64,000 nucleotides of DNA from Aspidapion aeneum (lineage: Eukaryota; Arthropoda; Insecta; Coleoptera; Brentidae). The notes under the pieces were generated by a model that saw only the letters and a program-made list of their open reading frames with translations, was not told the DNA's origin and did no database searches. Position 1 is the first letter of the stretch. The number at the start of each line of letters is the position of its first letter. The DNA lies in assembly GCA_963576565.1 (NCBI GenBank), contig OY755047.1, positions 26,109,171 to 26,173,170 of the forward strand, in the 5' to 3' direction. Shown here piece after piece: positions 43,229 to 54,710 of the stretch. The position numbers and the translations under genes were made by a program.

Positions 43229-43665
43229 TAACAAAAAAACCTTTTTTCTCTTTGAACCAAAGTTGTATCTTTTACCGTTTCCGAAATCCCCATGTAGTTA
43301 CTTTAATCTGACACATCCTGTAGATCTGATCCTTTACCAACCTTCTATTAAAGAACAAGTGGTTTAAAAACTTTAATTCACAACGCCTTTTTCTCAAGTT
43401 AAATAAAAATTAAAAACAATATTTAAAAAAATAGGAATATACATAAAAGTCATACGAGCGTCAGTAAAACGCGACGGTGAACTAAAAGAGAGGAGAGGGC
43501 AAACCAGAGGAGATATTATAGGCAGGTAGACAAGAGCTGACTAGGGATGTGAGAGGAGATCTAACGAGGTCGCGTTACGGGATCGAGAGGATTTTCTTTT
43601 AAATCTGTTAAACGAGAAAGAGGTAAGAATTGCGTTTTTATAAACCTTGCAATTTTTTTTTCGGC
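43229..43665. other. No recognised gene
   Basis: Contains a purine-rich patch at 43480-43590. No coding signal. Confidence 0.35.
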
Positions 43666-43830
43666 ATTATGCTGGCGTTAAAATTTACTATCGAGGAAAA
43701 GGTTCAAATGTCAACATGGTATTTGGCAGGAAACTCCGCTCGGGGTGTAACAAATTTATTTATTGCTAAGTATGAGACCCGGTATTTTAAAAAAGACATG
43801 GATACAAAGCCTACAAGTTAAAAACATCTC
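43666..43830 (+). pseudogene. Helix-turn-helix transposase-like N-terminus fragment
   Basis: The peptide starting at 43669 reads LKFTIEEKVQMSTWYLAGN then SARGVTNLF, resembling the N-terminal helix-turn-helix (DUF4817-like) segment FTxEEKVxxxxWYxxxxSxxxVxxLF of several insect transposon proteins. It ends after ~50 codons. Assignment is by remembered resemblance. Confidence 0.35.
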
Positions 43831-44261
43831 AGGAACTGTTTTGTCAAAACTCATAATAGTGGCATTATAATAAGTGTTTGTTTGTTTTCCAAAATTTTGA
43901 TGAATGAATGAATTAGAAACTTGTATAACCCTAAAAAAATGGCTTGTAAAGCCGAAAAGCGTCGGGTTGATGGATTTAAGAAATAAATTAAGCATAATTT
44001 AATTCAAACTACGCAATTTATTTCCTAATCTATCAGACATTTGTGGAGTGAGAACGTTTTTCCTTAAGATTCATTTCAAATTATCGGTATTTTCTATTAC
44101 AGTAAACAAACATTTTTTTCTATTAGCTCACACATATACTATACTATAGTAGTGTGAGCTATGGTGATCCTAATTTTTTCGAGAAAAAAAATGTTGCTCC
44201 GATTTCAAAAATTTTTATATATCTTTGCGTTTCAGATGATTTTGAAACTTTTTTGTTGCGC

Positions 44262-44262
44262 C

Positions 44263-44296
<34 letters not shown>

Positions 44297-44334
44297 ATGT
44301 CTGTCTGTCTGTCTGTCTGTATGTCTGTCTGTAA
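44262..44334. repeat. (CTGT)n microsatellite
   Basis: Seventy-odd bases of CTGT repeat with two CTGTATGT interruptions. The Arg/Thr/Asp- and Ser/Val/Cys-rich open frames on both strands here are artefacts of the repeat. Confidence 0.95.
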
Positions 44335-44460
44335 CGACCAACGCGCATAACTCAAAAACCGCCAGGCCGATTTTAATGAAATTTGGTACCTAGGCTGGGT
44401 CTTGGGTCGAGATGGTCCCATTTAAAAATGAACAAAATCCACCGAACACAAACCAAATAA

Positions 44461-44935
44461 AAGGGTGGGGGTAGATTTCAAAAATTAGAGTTTATGTGAA
44501 AATATGGCGTGTGTGATATCAAACGAAAGGTAATTGAGTCCGGAGTTAAACAAAATACATTTTAATTTATTTAAAAAAAAGGGTGGGGGTATATTTCAAA
44601 AATTAGAGTTTAAGTGAAAATATGGCGTGTGTGATATCAAACGAAAGGTAATTGAGTCCGGAGTTTAACAAAATACATTTTAGTTTTTGTTTTATTTCAA
44701 GGGTGGGGGTATCTTTTAAAAATTTGAGTTTAAGTCAAAACATGGCTTGTGTGGTATCAAACGAAAAGTAATTGAGTCCGGAGTTAAACAAAATACATTT
44801 TAATTTATTTTAAAAAAAGGGTGGGAGTATATTTCAAAAATTTGAGTTTAAGTCAAAACATGGCTTGTGTGGTATCAAACAAAAGGTAATTTAGTCTGGA
44901 GTTGAATAAAATATATTTCAATTTTTAGTTATATT
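44461..44935. repeat. ~118-bp tandem repeat, four units
   Basis: GGGTGGGGGTA starts at about 44463, 44581, 44701 and (GGGTGGGAGTA) 44819, each followed by TATTTCAAAAATT.GAGTTTA and ATCAAACGAAAGGTAATTGA. Confidence 0.9.
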
Positions 44936-44977
44936 AGCTCACACGTACACTATAACTATAGTACCTAGTGTGAGCTT

Positions 44978-45536
44978 AGGGGCCCATATATTGGCAGAGT
45001 ATTTTTATTTATAAGACGAAACGTCAACGTGACGAAAAAATAGGCTTTGTTATTTACTCTATTCTTTTATTTTTCCTGTTGCTATTGGAAAACTCTGCGA
45101 CTTGTGTTTTTGGCAACAAACTAAAAATGTGTTGTTTGTTTGTTTGTACTAGATTGTCAAAATATTTGATTAATTATGACATCTAATATAACTTATTTTA
45201 AAATTATGACTGTCATCCATTGTCATCCTTAAAATTCATAATTTTACAACCGAATCGGTGTCCCTATGACTCTAATATGTACAGTTCATATCATTATTTT
45301 TGAGACAACTTTTGACAACTTTTTTTCGCTGGCCTATGCTGTTTGTTATGGTAAACAGCTGATAACTGTCAAAAAGTTATCTCAAAAATTATGATATGGA
45401 GTTTACTTCCACCTTTTGATTGATATTTAAATAATCTGCCTTGTTGTCTTTTGCCTAAAAAATTACCTAAATCGAATTTATCGACTTCGTATACAATTTT
45501 AGGGAGTTGCTCTACTTTTGGCAGATACTGTAGGTG
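44978..45536. other. No recognised gene
   Basis: AT-rich. TTTTTGAGACAACTTTTGACA near 45300 and TGTCAAAAAGTTATCTCAAA near 45370 are inverted, suggesting a small palindromic repeat. Nothing else is seen. Confidence 0.35.
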
Positions 45537-45545
45537 CACATACCT

Positions 45546-45640
45546 AGAGTCCCTGTATGTTGACATATTTGGATAATATATCCAAATATGTTAACATATT
45601 GGGATAATATATCCAAATATGTTAACATACAGGGACTCTA
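45546..45640. mobile_element. 95-bp palindromic MITE
   Basis: Inverted repeats of ~30 bp starting AGAGTCCCTGTATGTT face each other across a palindromic AT-rich centre. CACATACCT occurs directly before (45537-45545) and directly after (45641-45649), giving a 9-bp target duplication of the length made by Mutator-like transposases. No coding capacity. Confidence 0.7.
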
Positions 45641-46224
45641 CACATACCTAATAAAATTACAGTTTTTTAGTTCGGGTTTCGAGTTCTTATTTACTTGAAA
45701 AGGCGAATTTTAAGATGACTTTTGCCTCCCAGCTAGTTGGCTTAAAGTTTGAGCTTACCGAGCGGGAGCTTTTTACTGAATTTCGAGCGGAAAATCTCTC
45801 TTTGAGTCGGTTTCTAATTTCAGTAAAAGAAGAATTTTAAGGGCGCTGAATAAGTTTCAGATTAGTCAGTCTGGAGTTTTATTTTAAAACGCGTCCACAT
45901 TTGAAATTTCTTCTAAAAAGATATGGAAATCTGGTAGATCCCATCCGTATTTTCTCCCTTATATTTTTAAAATAAAAATAAGGTATTTGGCATATCTGGG
46001 ACGCGATAACTCAAAACAAATTTGACAGAAACAGTTTGCATTTTTCGTGGATAAGGCGATTAGCATGTGGTAGAGGTGGGGGCTATAAGGGGGTAAAAGG
46101 AGAGGTCAAAACCACAGCACCTAGCGCAGCGCGGTTTACAAAGGATATGACACTGGTCCCATTATTCATGACGTCTATCAGATTTTGTTTATATTATTGT
46201 ATGCTATTCTCATTTTTATAACAA

Positions 46225-47305
46225 GCATTTTATGTAAACGATATTTTTATGTGAGCCTTCCGAGTAATTCAGAGATCGGTTTCAAAGTATTAACATTTTT
46301 GTTAAATAGATCAGTGCCATATGTGGTTACCTTAACGCTACTGTATTTTTTTCTAACTTTTTTCTGACAAATTGTCAAGTTTTTAAAAGACCTATATAGT
46401 TTTAGAATGCAATCTGACTAACCGTGCAAACTCCCGGGAAGATGAATTTGCTAAGGTCAGACGGATTTTAAACGTTACCAAACAAAAAATAACTGAAGTT
46501 CCACCAACATTTCACATTTGCAAAGATTCCATCATACGTGTTATATTTAGAAATCCAATCGGCCATTTTGTTATTTGAAACGCTTTAATTTACCAAGTCA
46601 ATTGAACGCTAACTTGTTCATTCAGGCGAGTTAACCAGCAGCAAGTTGTCCAAAACCCTCTTACTACCTACTGAAGTGGTACAATAGTTTGGCCTCACTT
46701 GTGCAATATTTTTTTTCTAACCTTTGGATAACGTTTAATATAATCTTACTAACCGCAAAAAACCGTTGACATGATTACGCACAGGGTATCCCAGATAATA
46801 GTAGCGTGGGGTCTTATGGGTATTTCTGAAACGGTAAAGTATAAAACTTTGGTTAAACGGAAAAGACGCCGAATCAAATGTTATATCAAATTTAAGAATA
46901 ACCATAGGGGTTTTTGTAATAAAGGCATTTCCAAAATTGCATGTCTTACCTTTTCCGAAATTCCAGTAAGACCTAATGTAGTAGCTATTTTTTAACTTTT
47001 TTTGGATTTTCCTTTAAAAGGACTTCCCACAACTATGACTATGATATTTCTTTGTTTATTACAAAATGGCAATTCATGACGTTTTGTTATAACGCACTGT
47101 GACCTTAATAAAATTGTCGGAAACAATTTCTGAAAGTCTAAGGGTACTAACTGCCACATTATTTAACATAAACAATGACCTTACTGTAAAAACCACTGAT
47201 CTATATATTAAAAAAGTTAATGCTTTGAGGCCGACTTCTGGTTTACTCAGAAGACTCACACAGAAGAAGCTTTCGTTTCCGGAATATTTACAAAAAACTG
47301 TTTTC
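46225..47305. repeat. Inverted pair of ~120-bp blocks
   Basis: 46230-46345 in complement (GATCTATTTAACAAAAATGT, TAATACTTTGAAACCGA, CTCGGAAGGCTCACATAA) resembles 47190-47300 (GATCTATATATTAAAAAAGT, TAATGCTTTGAGGCCGA, CTCAGAAGACTCACACAG). They may be ends of an old ~1-kb element or an inverted duplication. The overlapping frames at 47074-47344 are non-coding shadows. Confidence 0.45.
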
Positions 47306-47384
47306 AAGGCTGATATAGTTCCAAGTTCACTTGAAGTGTGCTAATATGTTAGGAAGGTATCAGATCCGTCATGGATCCATTTAT

Positions 47385-47725
47385 TTATTTATCATATCAC
47401 AATCTAATCAGCAAGAATATTATCAAATTTTTATTAAAATAATTTACTAGACATTTTATGAAGGTTCACTCTACGGTTTTACTTCAACCGTAATCCATTA
47501 GCTCAAATGGCTTCATTCTTTTTAGTATTTTAGTTAGTTTGCCTGCAGCTGAAAGTCATTATTTCAAACAACAAAGATGTACTAACAATAATACTATTTA
47601 AAACTATATTTTGAAATCTACATACATTCAACCAACACGTTACTCTTTAGTACACCTTCAAAGTTCAATACCATTTAAGTCCATAATGGTTTCATTTATC
47701 TCTAAAGCAGTAATTTGTTGAATGG
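47385..47725 (-). pseudogene. Second, older copy of the Jockey-type LINE 3' end
   Basis: Collinear with 32000-32480 over the 3' UTR and last coding part: AATTTACTAGA, GGTTCACTC, TAGCTCAAA.GGCTTCA, TTTTGAAATCT and CCATA.TGGTTTCA all occur in order. Stops and deletions are frequent, so it is a much older insertion of the same family. Confidence 0.65.
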
Positions 47726-48239
47726 TCAAATTTTTACTAAATGTTTAAATTTTACAGTCTTTTAATTACTTAGTATCATATATATTTAAGCGAAATTTGG
47801 CGTTTCACCAATATATTTTGTTTGATTTGAATATGATATGGAAACGTTTATTGCGAATTGTATGTGATTCACATTTATATTTGTAAAATTAACATGAATT
47901 GGTTTTATCTTATTTTAGTCCCCATTTTTTGATACATTATTTGTGATCGTTACAGATATATGAATATCTTTATTTTTAATATTAGTTAAGCAATGTTGTT
48001 ACCTCTAAAATGTTTAAATTTATTTGAATTTCCAATTTTAATGCAAATTGTTCCTCGTTATTCGCTAGGGTTTTCGGAGGGTTATCATTTGTTATCTCCA
48101 TTACATTTTAACATCCATTTAGAAAAGCTTTTAAAGAGATAAAACACGACATTTTCCTAACCGGTGTCTTAATTAGCAATCTACAGCCTACATGTAAGAT
48201 ATGGAAATGATACTGTCCTTTTCGCAGACAAAACTTACA
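47726..48239. other. No recognised gene
   Basis: AT-rich gap upstream of the duplicated mariner region. Confidence 0.4.
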
Positions 48240-48468
48240 ATTTTGGGCCAAACTTGCTGAAAAGCAAAAAGAGAAAAGTGCCTAAAAACTTTTTCCTCCA
48301 TTTCATATACAAACGATGATGCGGAGCAAAAAATCTCATGGGAATCGATTTCCAAGCCACGGAAATCTCGACACACATACAAAAACTTGAAACTTATTTA
48401 ATACACTTTTTCTAGGGAATACTGTGAACCCGGGCTACTCAGATATGTTTTTCAGAAATTTCTTTTTA

Positions 48469-49510
48469 CGAGGGCTGTCTTTTATATTTTGCATATAGCA
48501 GCATAGAGGGCGAATGTCGTTACTAAAACTTAACCTCAATCTTTACCTAACCCAAATTTAAAACGTCATGTCAGTGCGATATATATAGTTTATACAAATC
48601 AGTCGAAAAATGGAATTAAACCGAGAACATTTTCGGGCTAGAAAACTCTAGACCGCTTTGAGGCAGAAAACTCGAAAAACGTGAACAGTATTGTGAGTGG
48701 TGACGAATCGTGGATTTACTCATAAGAACCCGAAAATAAACTTCAGTCGTCTGTCTGGGTGTTCCAAGATGAAGAAAAGCCAACAAAAGTCAGCCGCTCT
48801 GGAAGTGTATCCAAATTCCCCTGGAAGATCAAAGTTAACTGCGGATTGGTACGGTCACCCATATTTTTAATGTTTTCTTAAAATTGACTAAAATCGAATG
48901 GAAAGCCCGGAATTTCAGCAGGCTTTAAAAACTGCTAAAGAAAATTGTTTAATATATCATGATACTTTTTTTAAACCATGCGGTGGTGCCAAACAACGTA
49001 CTGTTTTTTTGTATTTCACACATGTAGGAAAAAGAAGGTGACATTAAAAAAGTGTACATCACCACTTGTTTGCCGATAGTCATCGCTGAGCTTCGAAAAA
49101 TGAACCACGAACGACGAATCATCCTTCACCAAGACAATGCAAGTTCGCACAAAGCACAAAAAACCATTGAATTTTTAACCCAACAAAACGTCGAATTGTT
49201 GGACCATCCTTCATACAGTCTCGACCTAAATCCCAACGATTTCTATACTTTACCGAAAATCAAGAATGGACCGCGTGGTTGTTCCAATTCAGTCGCCGGA
49301 GGAAGCTATCGACGCCTTTAAGATTGCAATTTTGACAGTACGATCAAACGAGTGGAATTACAGCTTTGAAAACTGGTTTGAGGCCATGTATAAGTGTATT
49401 CATTTTCGTAGAGAATACTTCAGGAAACAATAAAGTCTTTAAAAGTTATCTACTGTTTTATTCCAGCCTCGATTCCAGCTGTATATGCAAAACTTAAAAA
49501 ACAACATTTG
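48469..49510 (+). mobile_element. Mariner element B (dead, with internal insertion)
   Basis: Starts CGAGGGCTGTCTTTTATA after TA (48467-48468) and ends with the degraded complement of that repeat before TA (49511-49512). The transposase ATG at 48610 (MELNREHFRA) is joined by an internal deletion directly to ENSKNVNSIVSGDESWIYS, so the DNA-binding domain is missing. The C-terminus keeps IILHQDNASSH and YSLDLNPND, with 34 residues between the two Asp: the DD34D signature of mariner. A 205-bp insert (48852-49056) flanked by TA splits the frame. Non-functional. Confidence 0.85.
48852..49056. mobile_element. 205-bp insertion within mariner B
   Basis: Mariner D reads GAATGGTACATCAACATTTG where mariner B has GGATTGGTA, 205 foreign bases, then the word GTACATCACCACTTG. 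TA is present on both sides, so a TA-targeting MITE is plausible, although the ends (CGGTCACCC and GGTGACATT) are only weakly inverted. Confidence 0.55.
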
Positions 49511-49793
49511 TATACGCATCTTATTGATTATGATAACCGTTTCAAATAAATTATGATAAACCGAACTGGCTAAAAAGGAGAAAGTTTTTAAAGATATTTC
49601 TAAAATCTTTTCTTTTTTTCCATTCCATACACAAACGATGATGCAGAGCAAAAAACCTCATGGGAATCGATTTCCAAGCCAGGGAAATCTCGACACACAT
49701 ACAAAAACTTGAAACTTATTTAATACACTTTTTCTAGAGAATACTTTCAACGCGGGCTACTTAGAAATGTATGTTTTCAGAAATTTCCTTTTA

Positions 49794-50696
49794 CGAGGGC
49801 TGTCTTTTATATTGTGCATATACCAGCATAGAGGGCGACACTGATCGAACATCATTACTAAAACTTAACCTCAATCTTTACCTAACCTAAATTCAAAACG
49901 TCAGTACGATACATATAACTTTGTAGCTACAGTGAATTATTTAATTTAACAAATCAGTCGAAAAATGGAATTAAACCAAGAACATTTTCGGGCTATAATT
50001 TTTTACAACTTTCGAAGAAAATTATCTCAACAAGAATGCCTTGTCGAGTTGATTTCTGTTTTCGGTAATGAAGCATCACATCAGTCGACAGTTTCTTATT
50101 GGTCTGGAGAATTCAAGTGTGGACGGATTAGTCTTAGCGACGATCCAAGGCCAGGTGCATCAAAAACGGCTGTCACCCAGGAAAACATCGAAGGTGTGGG
50201 ATTGGGAATTTCAAAGACCTCAATTCAAAAAATTTTGCATGAAGAATTAGGGGTGAGAAAATGAGTTTCCCGCTGGATATTGCATCTGTTAACCGAAGAA
50301 CAGAAAGAAGCTAGGGTTAATTGGTGTCAGAAAACTATTGACCTCTTTGAGGCAGGCAACTCAAAAAACTTGTACAGCATTGTCAGTAGTGTTGAATCGT
50401 GGATTTACTCATATGAACCCGAAAATAAATGTCAGTCGTCTGTTTGTCATCCGTTCTCAAAATGTATTCATAAAGATTGTCGCGACATTTGTCTCAAAAG
50501 CAGGTAATGTAGCAACAATTCCTCTGGAGGGGAAGTAGTCGACTCCTTCAAGAATGCAATTATGACAGTACCAACAAACGAGTGGAATTACACCTTTGAC
50601 AACTGGTTTGAGCGCATGCAAAAGTGCATTAATTCTTGAAAAGTTATGTACTGTTTTATTCCAACTGTATATGCAAAAATTAAAAGACAACCCTCG
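49794..50696 (+). mobile_element. Mariner element C (dead, deleted)
   Basis: Both termini (CGAGGGCTGTCTTTTATA and its complement ending ACAACCCTCG) and flanking TA pairs are present, but the length is only 903 bp. The N-terminus is open for 99 codons (MELNQEHFRAII, SDDPRPGASKTAV), then a stop; the middle retains SIVSSVESWIYSYEPENK, and the DD34D catalytic segment has been deleted. Hence no active transposase. Confidence 0.85.
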
Positions 50697-50761
50697 TAAC
50701 GCACCTTATTGATTTTGATAACCGTTTACAACCCGGTCTACTTATAACTTATAATATTATT

Positions 50762-51900
50762 ATATAGAGGAGGACACTGATCGAATGTCATTACTAAAAC
50801 TTAACCTCAATCTTTACCTAACCTGAATTCAAAACATCAGACCGATACATACAGTTTTATAGCTTAAATGAATTTTTTAGTTTAACAAACCAGTCGAAAA
50901 ATGGAATTAAACCGAAAAAATATTCGGGCTATAACTTTTTACAACTTTTGAAGCTAATTATCTCAACAAGAATGCCTTGCCAACTGTCTTCGGTAATGAA
51001 GCATCATATCAGTCAACAGTTTCTTGTTGGTGTGGAGAATTGAAGTGTGGACGGATTATTCTTAGCGACGATCCAAGGCCAGGTGCATCAAAAACGGCTG
51101 TCACCCAAAAAAACATCGATGCTGTGCGCATGCTCATCATAGAACATCGACATGTGACATATCGCAAGACTGAGGTTCGTTGTTGATTTGAAAGACCTCA
51201 ATTCAAAAAAATTTGCATAAAGAATTAGGGGTAATAAAATTAGTTTCCCGCTGGATACCGCATCGATTAACATAAGAACAGAAAGAAGCTAGGGTAAATT
51301 GGTGTCAGAAAACTCTAGACCGCTATAAGTTTGAAAACTCAACAAACGTGTACAGCATTGTCAGTGGTGATGAATCGTGGATTTACTCATATGAACCCGA
51401 TAATAAACGTCAGTCGTCTGTTTGGGTCTTCCAAGATGACGAAAGGCCAACACGAGTCCGTTCATTATCGAAGTGTATCCAAAAAGATAGTCGCGACAGT
51501 TGTCTCATAAGCAGGTTACGTCGCAACAATTCTTACTGCCGAATGGTACATCAACATTTGTTTGCCGAAAGTTATCGGTGAGCTTCGAAAAACGAACCCC
51601 AAATGACGAATCATCCTCCACCTTTACAATTGCAAGAAACCCATTGAATTTTTAACCCATCAAAACGTCGAATTGTTGGACTATTCTCCATACAGTCCCG
51701 ACCTAAGTGTGGTCAAGGATTTCAGTCGCCAGAGGAAGTAGTCGATCCCTTCAAGAATGCAATTTTGACAGTACCAACAAACGAGTGGAATTACACCGTT
51801 GACAACTGGTTTGAGTGCATGCAATAGTGCATTAATTTTCGTGGAGAATACTTCGAGTTTTACTCCAGCTGTATATGCAAAACTTAAAAGACAACCCTCG
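50762..51900 (+). mobile_element. Mariner element D (dead, lacks 5' terminus)
   Basis: The 3' terminal repeat is intact (ACAACCCTCG then TA at 51901), but the 5' terminal repeat has been lost: the sequence enters the element at the GAGGACACTGATCG position, preceded by the same CCGG.CTACTT flank as the other copies. Frames show FGNEASYQSTVSCWCGELK, SIVSGDESWIYSYEPDNK and remnants of the catalytic block with frameshifts. Third unit of the duplicated region. Confidence 0.8.
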
Positions 51901-52194
51901 TATTTAATTAACAATCGGGCGACCGCATTTTTTGTAAAATTTTCCCAGACATCTTTTTATTACAAAAGCGGCTCGAGGGATTTTGAAGAATTTTACTGCC
52001 CGTTTTTTTAACATGTCATTTTTAAAACATTAGTTTTTAGAGGTTTTTTTAGTATAATTTTGATACCTAATTACGGGACCCGAGCATTTTCTTGATATTT
52101 TCTTACCATTTTAATTCAGTTAGAACTTAACAAAAAAACCGCTTTAAAAAAATTAAAAATTTACCAAAAGACAAAGATAATGATGATTTATATA

Positions 52195-52826
52195 TGAGTG
52201 GGCCTTGCAGCCCTTCCACTGCGACCACCAGTGGGTCTATTCTGGCTCACTTTTGAGTGGTTTTTCACAACTGTATGCCTAATCCTCCAAAAAGGCCGGC
52301 TATCAGTTTGGGTGAGATACTGTTCAGATCTTCTGAGTCAATATGAGGTTTACCGAAATTGTTCTGACGTAAACGTGCAATAGCCGGACATTCGCACAAT
52401 ACGTGACTGACTGTTTCGTCATCCTCCATACAGAGTCTACATTTGCTCTTTTCTGTTAGTCCCATTCTGTGCCTGGGTACTGTCAATCGACAGTGACCCG
52501 TAAAAAGACTAGTCACTATAGATATCTCCTGTCTGGTAAGTCCAATGATGTTCCTGGCTCTGTTTCTACAAGATCATTTAATAAACTCTTTAGACTAAGC
52601 CAGTTCTGGTATATTTATCCAGTATTGTTGGCAGCTATTCTCCATCCATTTTAATATGGTTGATTTAGCAGCATTGTATGAAATCCCCAGGGCTGGTTCG
52701 GGGCCGAAAAATTCGGCAGAGGCCGCTTTCCTCGCTGCTCGGTCTGCGGCCTCATTTCTCTCGTGCCCAGAATACCCTGGTATCCATGCTAATGATACAT
52801 TGTTAGCGCTACCAAGCGTATTTATC
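52195..52826 (-). pseudogene. LINE RNase H and C-terminal fragment, copy 1
   Basis: Minus strand: NNVSLAWIPGYSGHERNEA and ADRAA is the end of a LINE-type RNase H domain (WIPGHSGxxGNExAD), followed by RARNIIGLTRQEIS, TGHCRLTVPRHRMGL, CRLCMEDDETVSHVLCECP and AIARLRQN. The Cys/His cluster CxxC...H....C is typical of the tail of Jockey/I/R1-group LINEs. Stops interrupt the frame. The copy is cut at its 5' side at the same point as the copy at 57935-58547. Confidence 0.75.
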
Positions 52827-52944
52827 CCTGCAGCTCCTCACAAAGATAAACAAAAAACAACAATACTCATATTCATATTATTCATCATCGTAGTTTTCGG
52901 CATGGTTTCTTTAGGCTATAGTTTCAACTCAGAGCACCATTTCA

Positions 52945-52992
52945 TTATTTGTAGTAACTGAAGATGGCTTAATCGGTCGAAACGGGTATGAC
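52945..52992 (+). ncRNA. Hammerhead-like motif, incomplete
   Basis: CTGAAGA (52958-52964) fits CUGANGA; a weak helix II (GGCT / GGTC) leads to GAAA, and AC-GG-GT-A could form a minimal helix III with A as cleavage base. Helix I is not supported. The order resembles the degenerate hammerheads in Penelope-like element termini, so it may be the 3' remnant of one. Confidence 0.3.
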
Positions 52993-52999
52993 AATAAAA

Positions 53000-54395
53000 A
53001 ATCACATTGGAGGAAGACTTAGTTTGTTTTTTCTTCGAAAAACAAAAAGATTCCACTTGAGGTGTCAAAGTTGCGTCGGGCTTTCAAAATAGCCCCGGTT
53101 GACGGTAATCGGATCTCAACAAAAAGCGAATCTTTCGATAAAAGAGGTTCTTGAGACCGAAAGTAAGCTGCTTAAACTCAGCTTACGAAGTAAAGCCATA
53201 AATTTTTTGGACAAAGTAGCTGCGACATTCTTGAAAATGATTTATATCCCCCAACCAAGCGTAACTTAATCCACACCCCTTTACTCGTTTGTCTATTTTA
53301 GTGCCATTATAAAGAATAAAACAAGATGTTAGTCTGTAAATTTTGTTTTTAGAAATGAATACGATCTATACTGGTCATTCTCATTTCTAAGCACTAAAAA
53401 TTAAATGATGAAAAGTGAACAATTGTAGTTCGATACATTTTTACAAAAATTTGACCAAAACATTTTTATTTTGTTAAGAAAAATAGCAAATTTAAGGGAA
53501 AATAAAATATACAAGCTCCGCTTTCCGCTTTGCAAAAATAAATAAACAAAATATGAAACAAACACAAACGCCAAACGATCAAATGGTGATCAAGCAACAT
53601 CTGACGTTGCCCGACATAAAATTGGGTCCGGTTGAGACTCTCATAGCTCACTATGTTCCTAACAATTTTCTCGCAAAGGTATACAGGGTCGTCCAATAAA
53701 AATCCCAATAAATATTAATTTAATAAGATTAATTAAAGTTGTAGCCCTTACAAGCAGTCGCTACTGATCTCCAAAAATATTTAAATCCGTATCAGCAAAG
53801 CAGCTACTATGGCCAATAAAACTGTGTGCAAAAAACCCGAAATTTTATTTTTTTCGCTCAGCTAAGTAGGCTGGGGGAGAGGGGATCAGAAAATGGTCGG
53901 TCGTGTAACCCACCAAGAGCTGAGCAGAAGGCAAATTAGAAACACTCAAGGAGTTACAGGAGGCATGGACCAGTTTGAATGACTGTGCGTGGACAGGCTA
54001 AGGAGACTCCCGGCAGTATCAGGAAGACTAAAAGAAAAAAAGAGACTGGCGTGTAGGAAAAGAAGTAAATCTTTTACGTTGAGTATTCACAGAACACTGT
54101 AAACTCTATGAGAATTTGGCTACTTTTAAGATAAAACGCGATAGGACAATTTGAAGAAGCAGCGCTTCGCTCCTTGGTACAGTCGGGGGCTTTTTAAATT
54201 GCCCCTGTAATTTCATTTAAAGAAATCAAAAAACTTTAATTTTTAAACATGTATGTATACAGACAGAGGTAAGGTTCACAATTTTTTTGTTTTGGTTCAA
54301 ACTACTTTCCCGACTTTCAAATAGGAATATTACAGTGTAAAGGGTATAAAGTGTAATTCAGAGGTTTATTGGTTGATTGGTACTACTACTACTTC
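53000..54395. other. No recognised gene
   Basis: AT-rich sequence, with a GC-richer patch at 53870-54060 that contains a short peptide ELQEAWTSLNDCAW reminiscent of nothing definite. No element ends seen. Confidence 0.35.
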
Positions 54396-54399
54396 TCAC

Positions 54400-54710
54400 A
54401 CAAAATATTTGTTGTCTTAGCTGCAGAAACCGTAGCAGGTGTAAGCGGTATCTTGGTGAATATGTAGTGCAGCTCTTAAGGACCTTATAAAATAAAATCT
54501 TAAATATGTGGTGTAACTATTAAGGACCTTATAAAATAGAATCTTCTTGAGGAGCTGTCTTCTGCAAACTATTTGTTCGTCTGTATGGTCCTGAGTTGCA
54601 GCAACTGTAGCTGGTGTAACTGGTGCCCAAATTAATATTTGGTGCAACTATTTAGGATCTTATAAAACACAATATTCTTGAGGAGCTGTAGCTGCCACAA
54701 ACAGCCGCGT
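54400..54710. repeat. Degenerate direct repeats
   Basis: AAGGACCTTATAAAAT.{1}.AATCTT, GGTGTAACT..T.AGGA and TTCTTGAGGAGCTGT each occur two or three times over ~300 bp with a 60-185-bp spacing. Confidence 0.6.

Larger units (their letters stand above)
44121..44977. mobile_element. Hairpin-bounded repeat element
   Basis: Two direct copies of a hairpin, TTAGCTCACAC ... GTGTGAGCT, lie at 44121-44160 and 44934-44977; each is an 11-bp palindromic stem with an ATACTATA-rich loop. Between them are a (CTGT)n run, a conserved non-coding block near CGCGCATAACTCAAAAAC, and four ~118-bp tandem repeats. This composite looks like a dispersed non-autonomous element; I cannot name a superfamily. Confidence 0.5.
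48300..50735. repeat. Tandem segmental duplication carrying mariners B and C
   Basis: The ~165 bp left of mariner B (blocks ATGATGCGGAGCAAAAAATC, GGGAATCGATTTCCAAGCCA, ACATACAAAAACTTGAAACT) recur with few changes left of mariner C at an offset of ~1322 bp. The sequence right of B (TTATTGATTATGATAACCG) also recurs right of C. Shared flanks on both sides mean the element and its flank were duplicated together. A partial third unit with mariner D follows. Confidence 0.85.

Noticed and set aside
44154..44421. Open frames of alternating Thr-Asp-Arg-Gln or Leu-Ser-Val-Cys
   Set aside because: Artefacts of the (CTGT)n microsatellite read in different frames.
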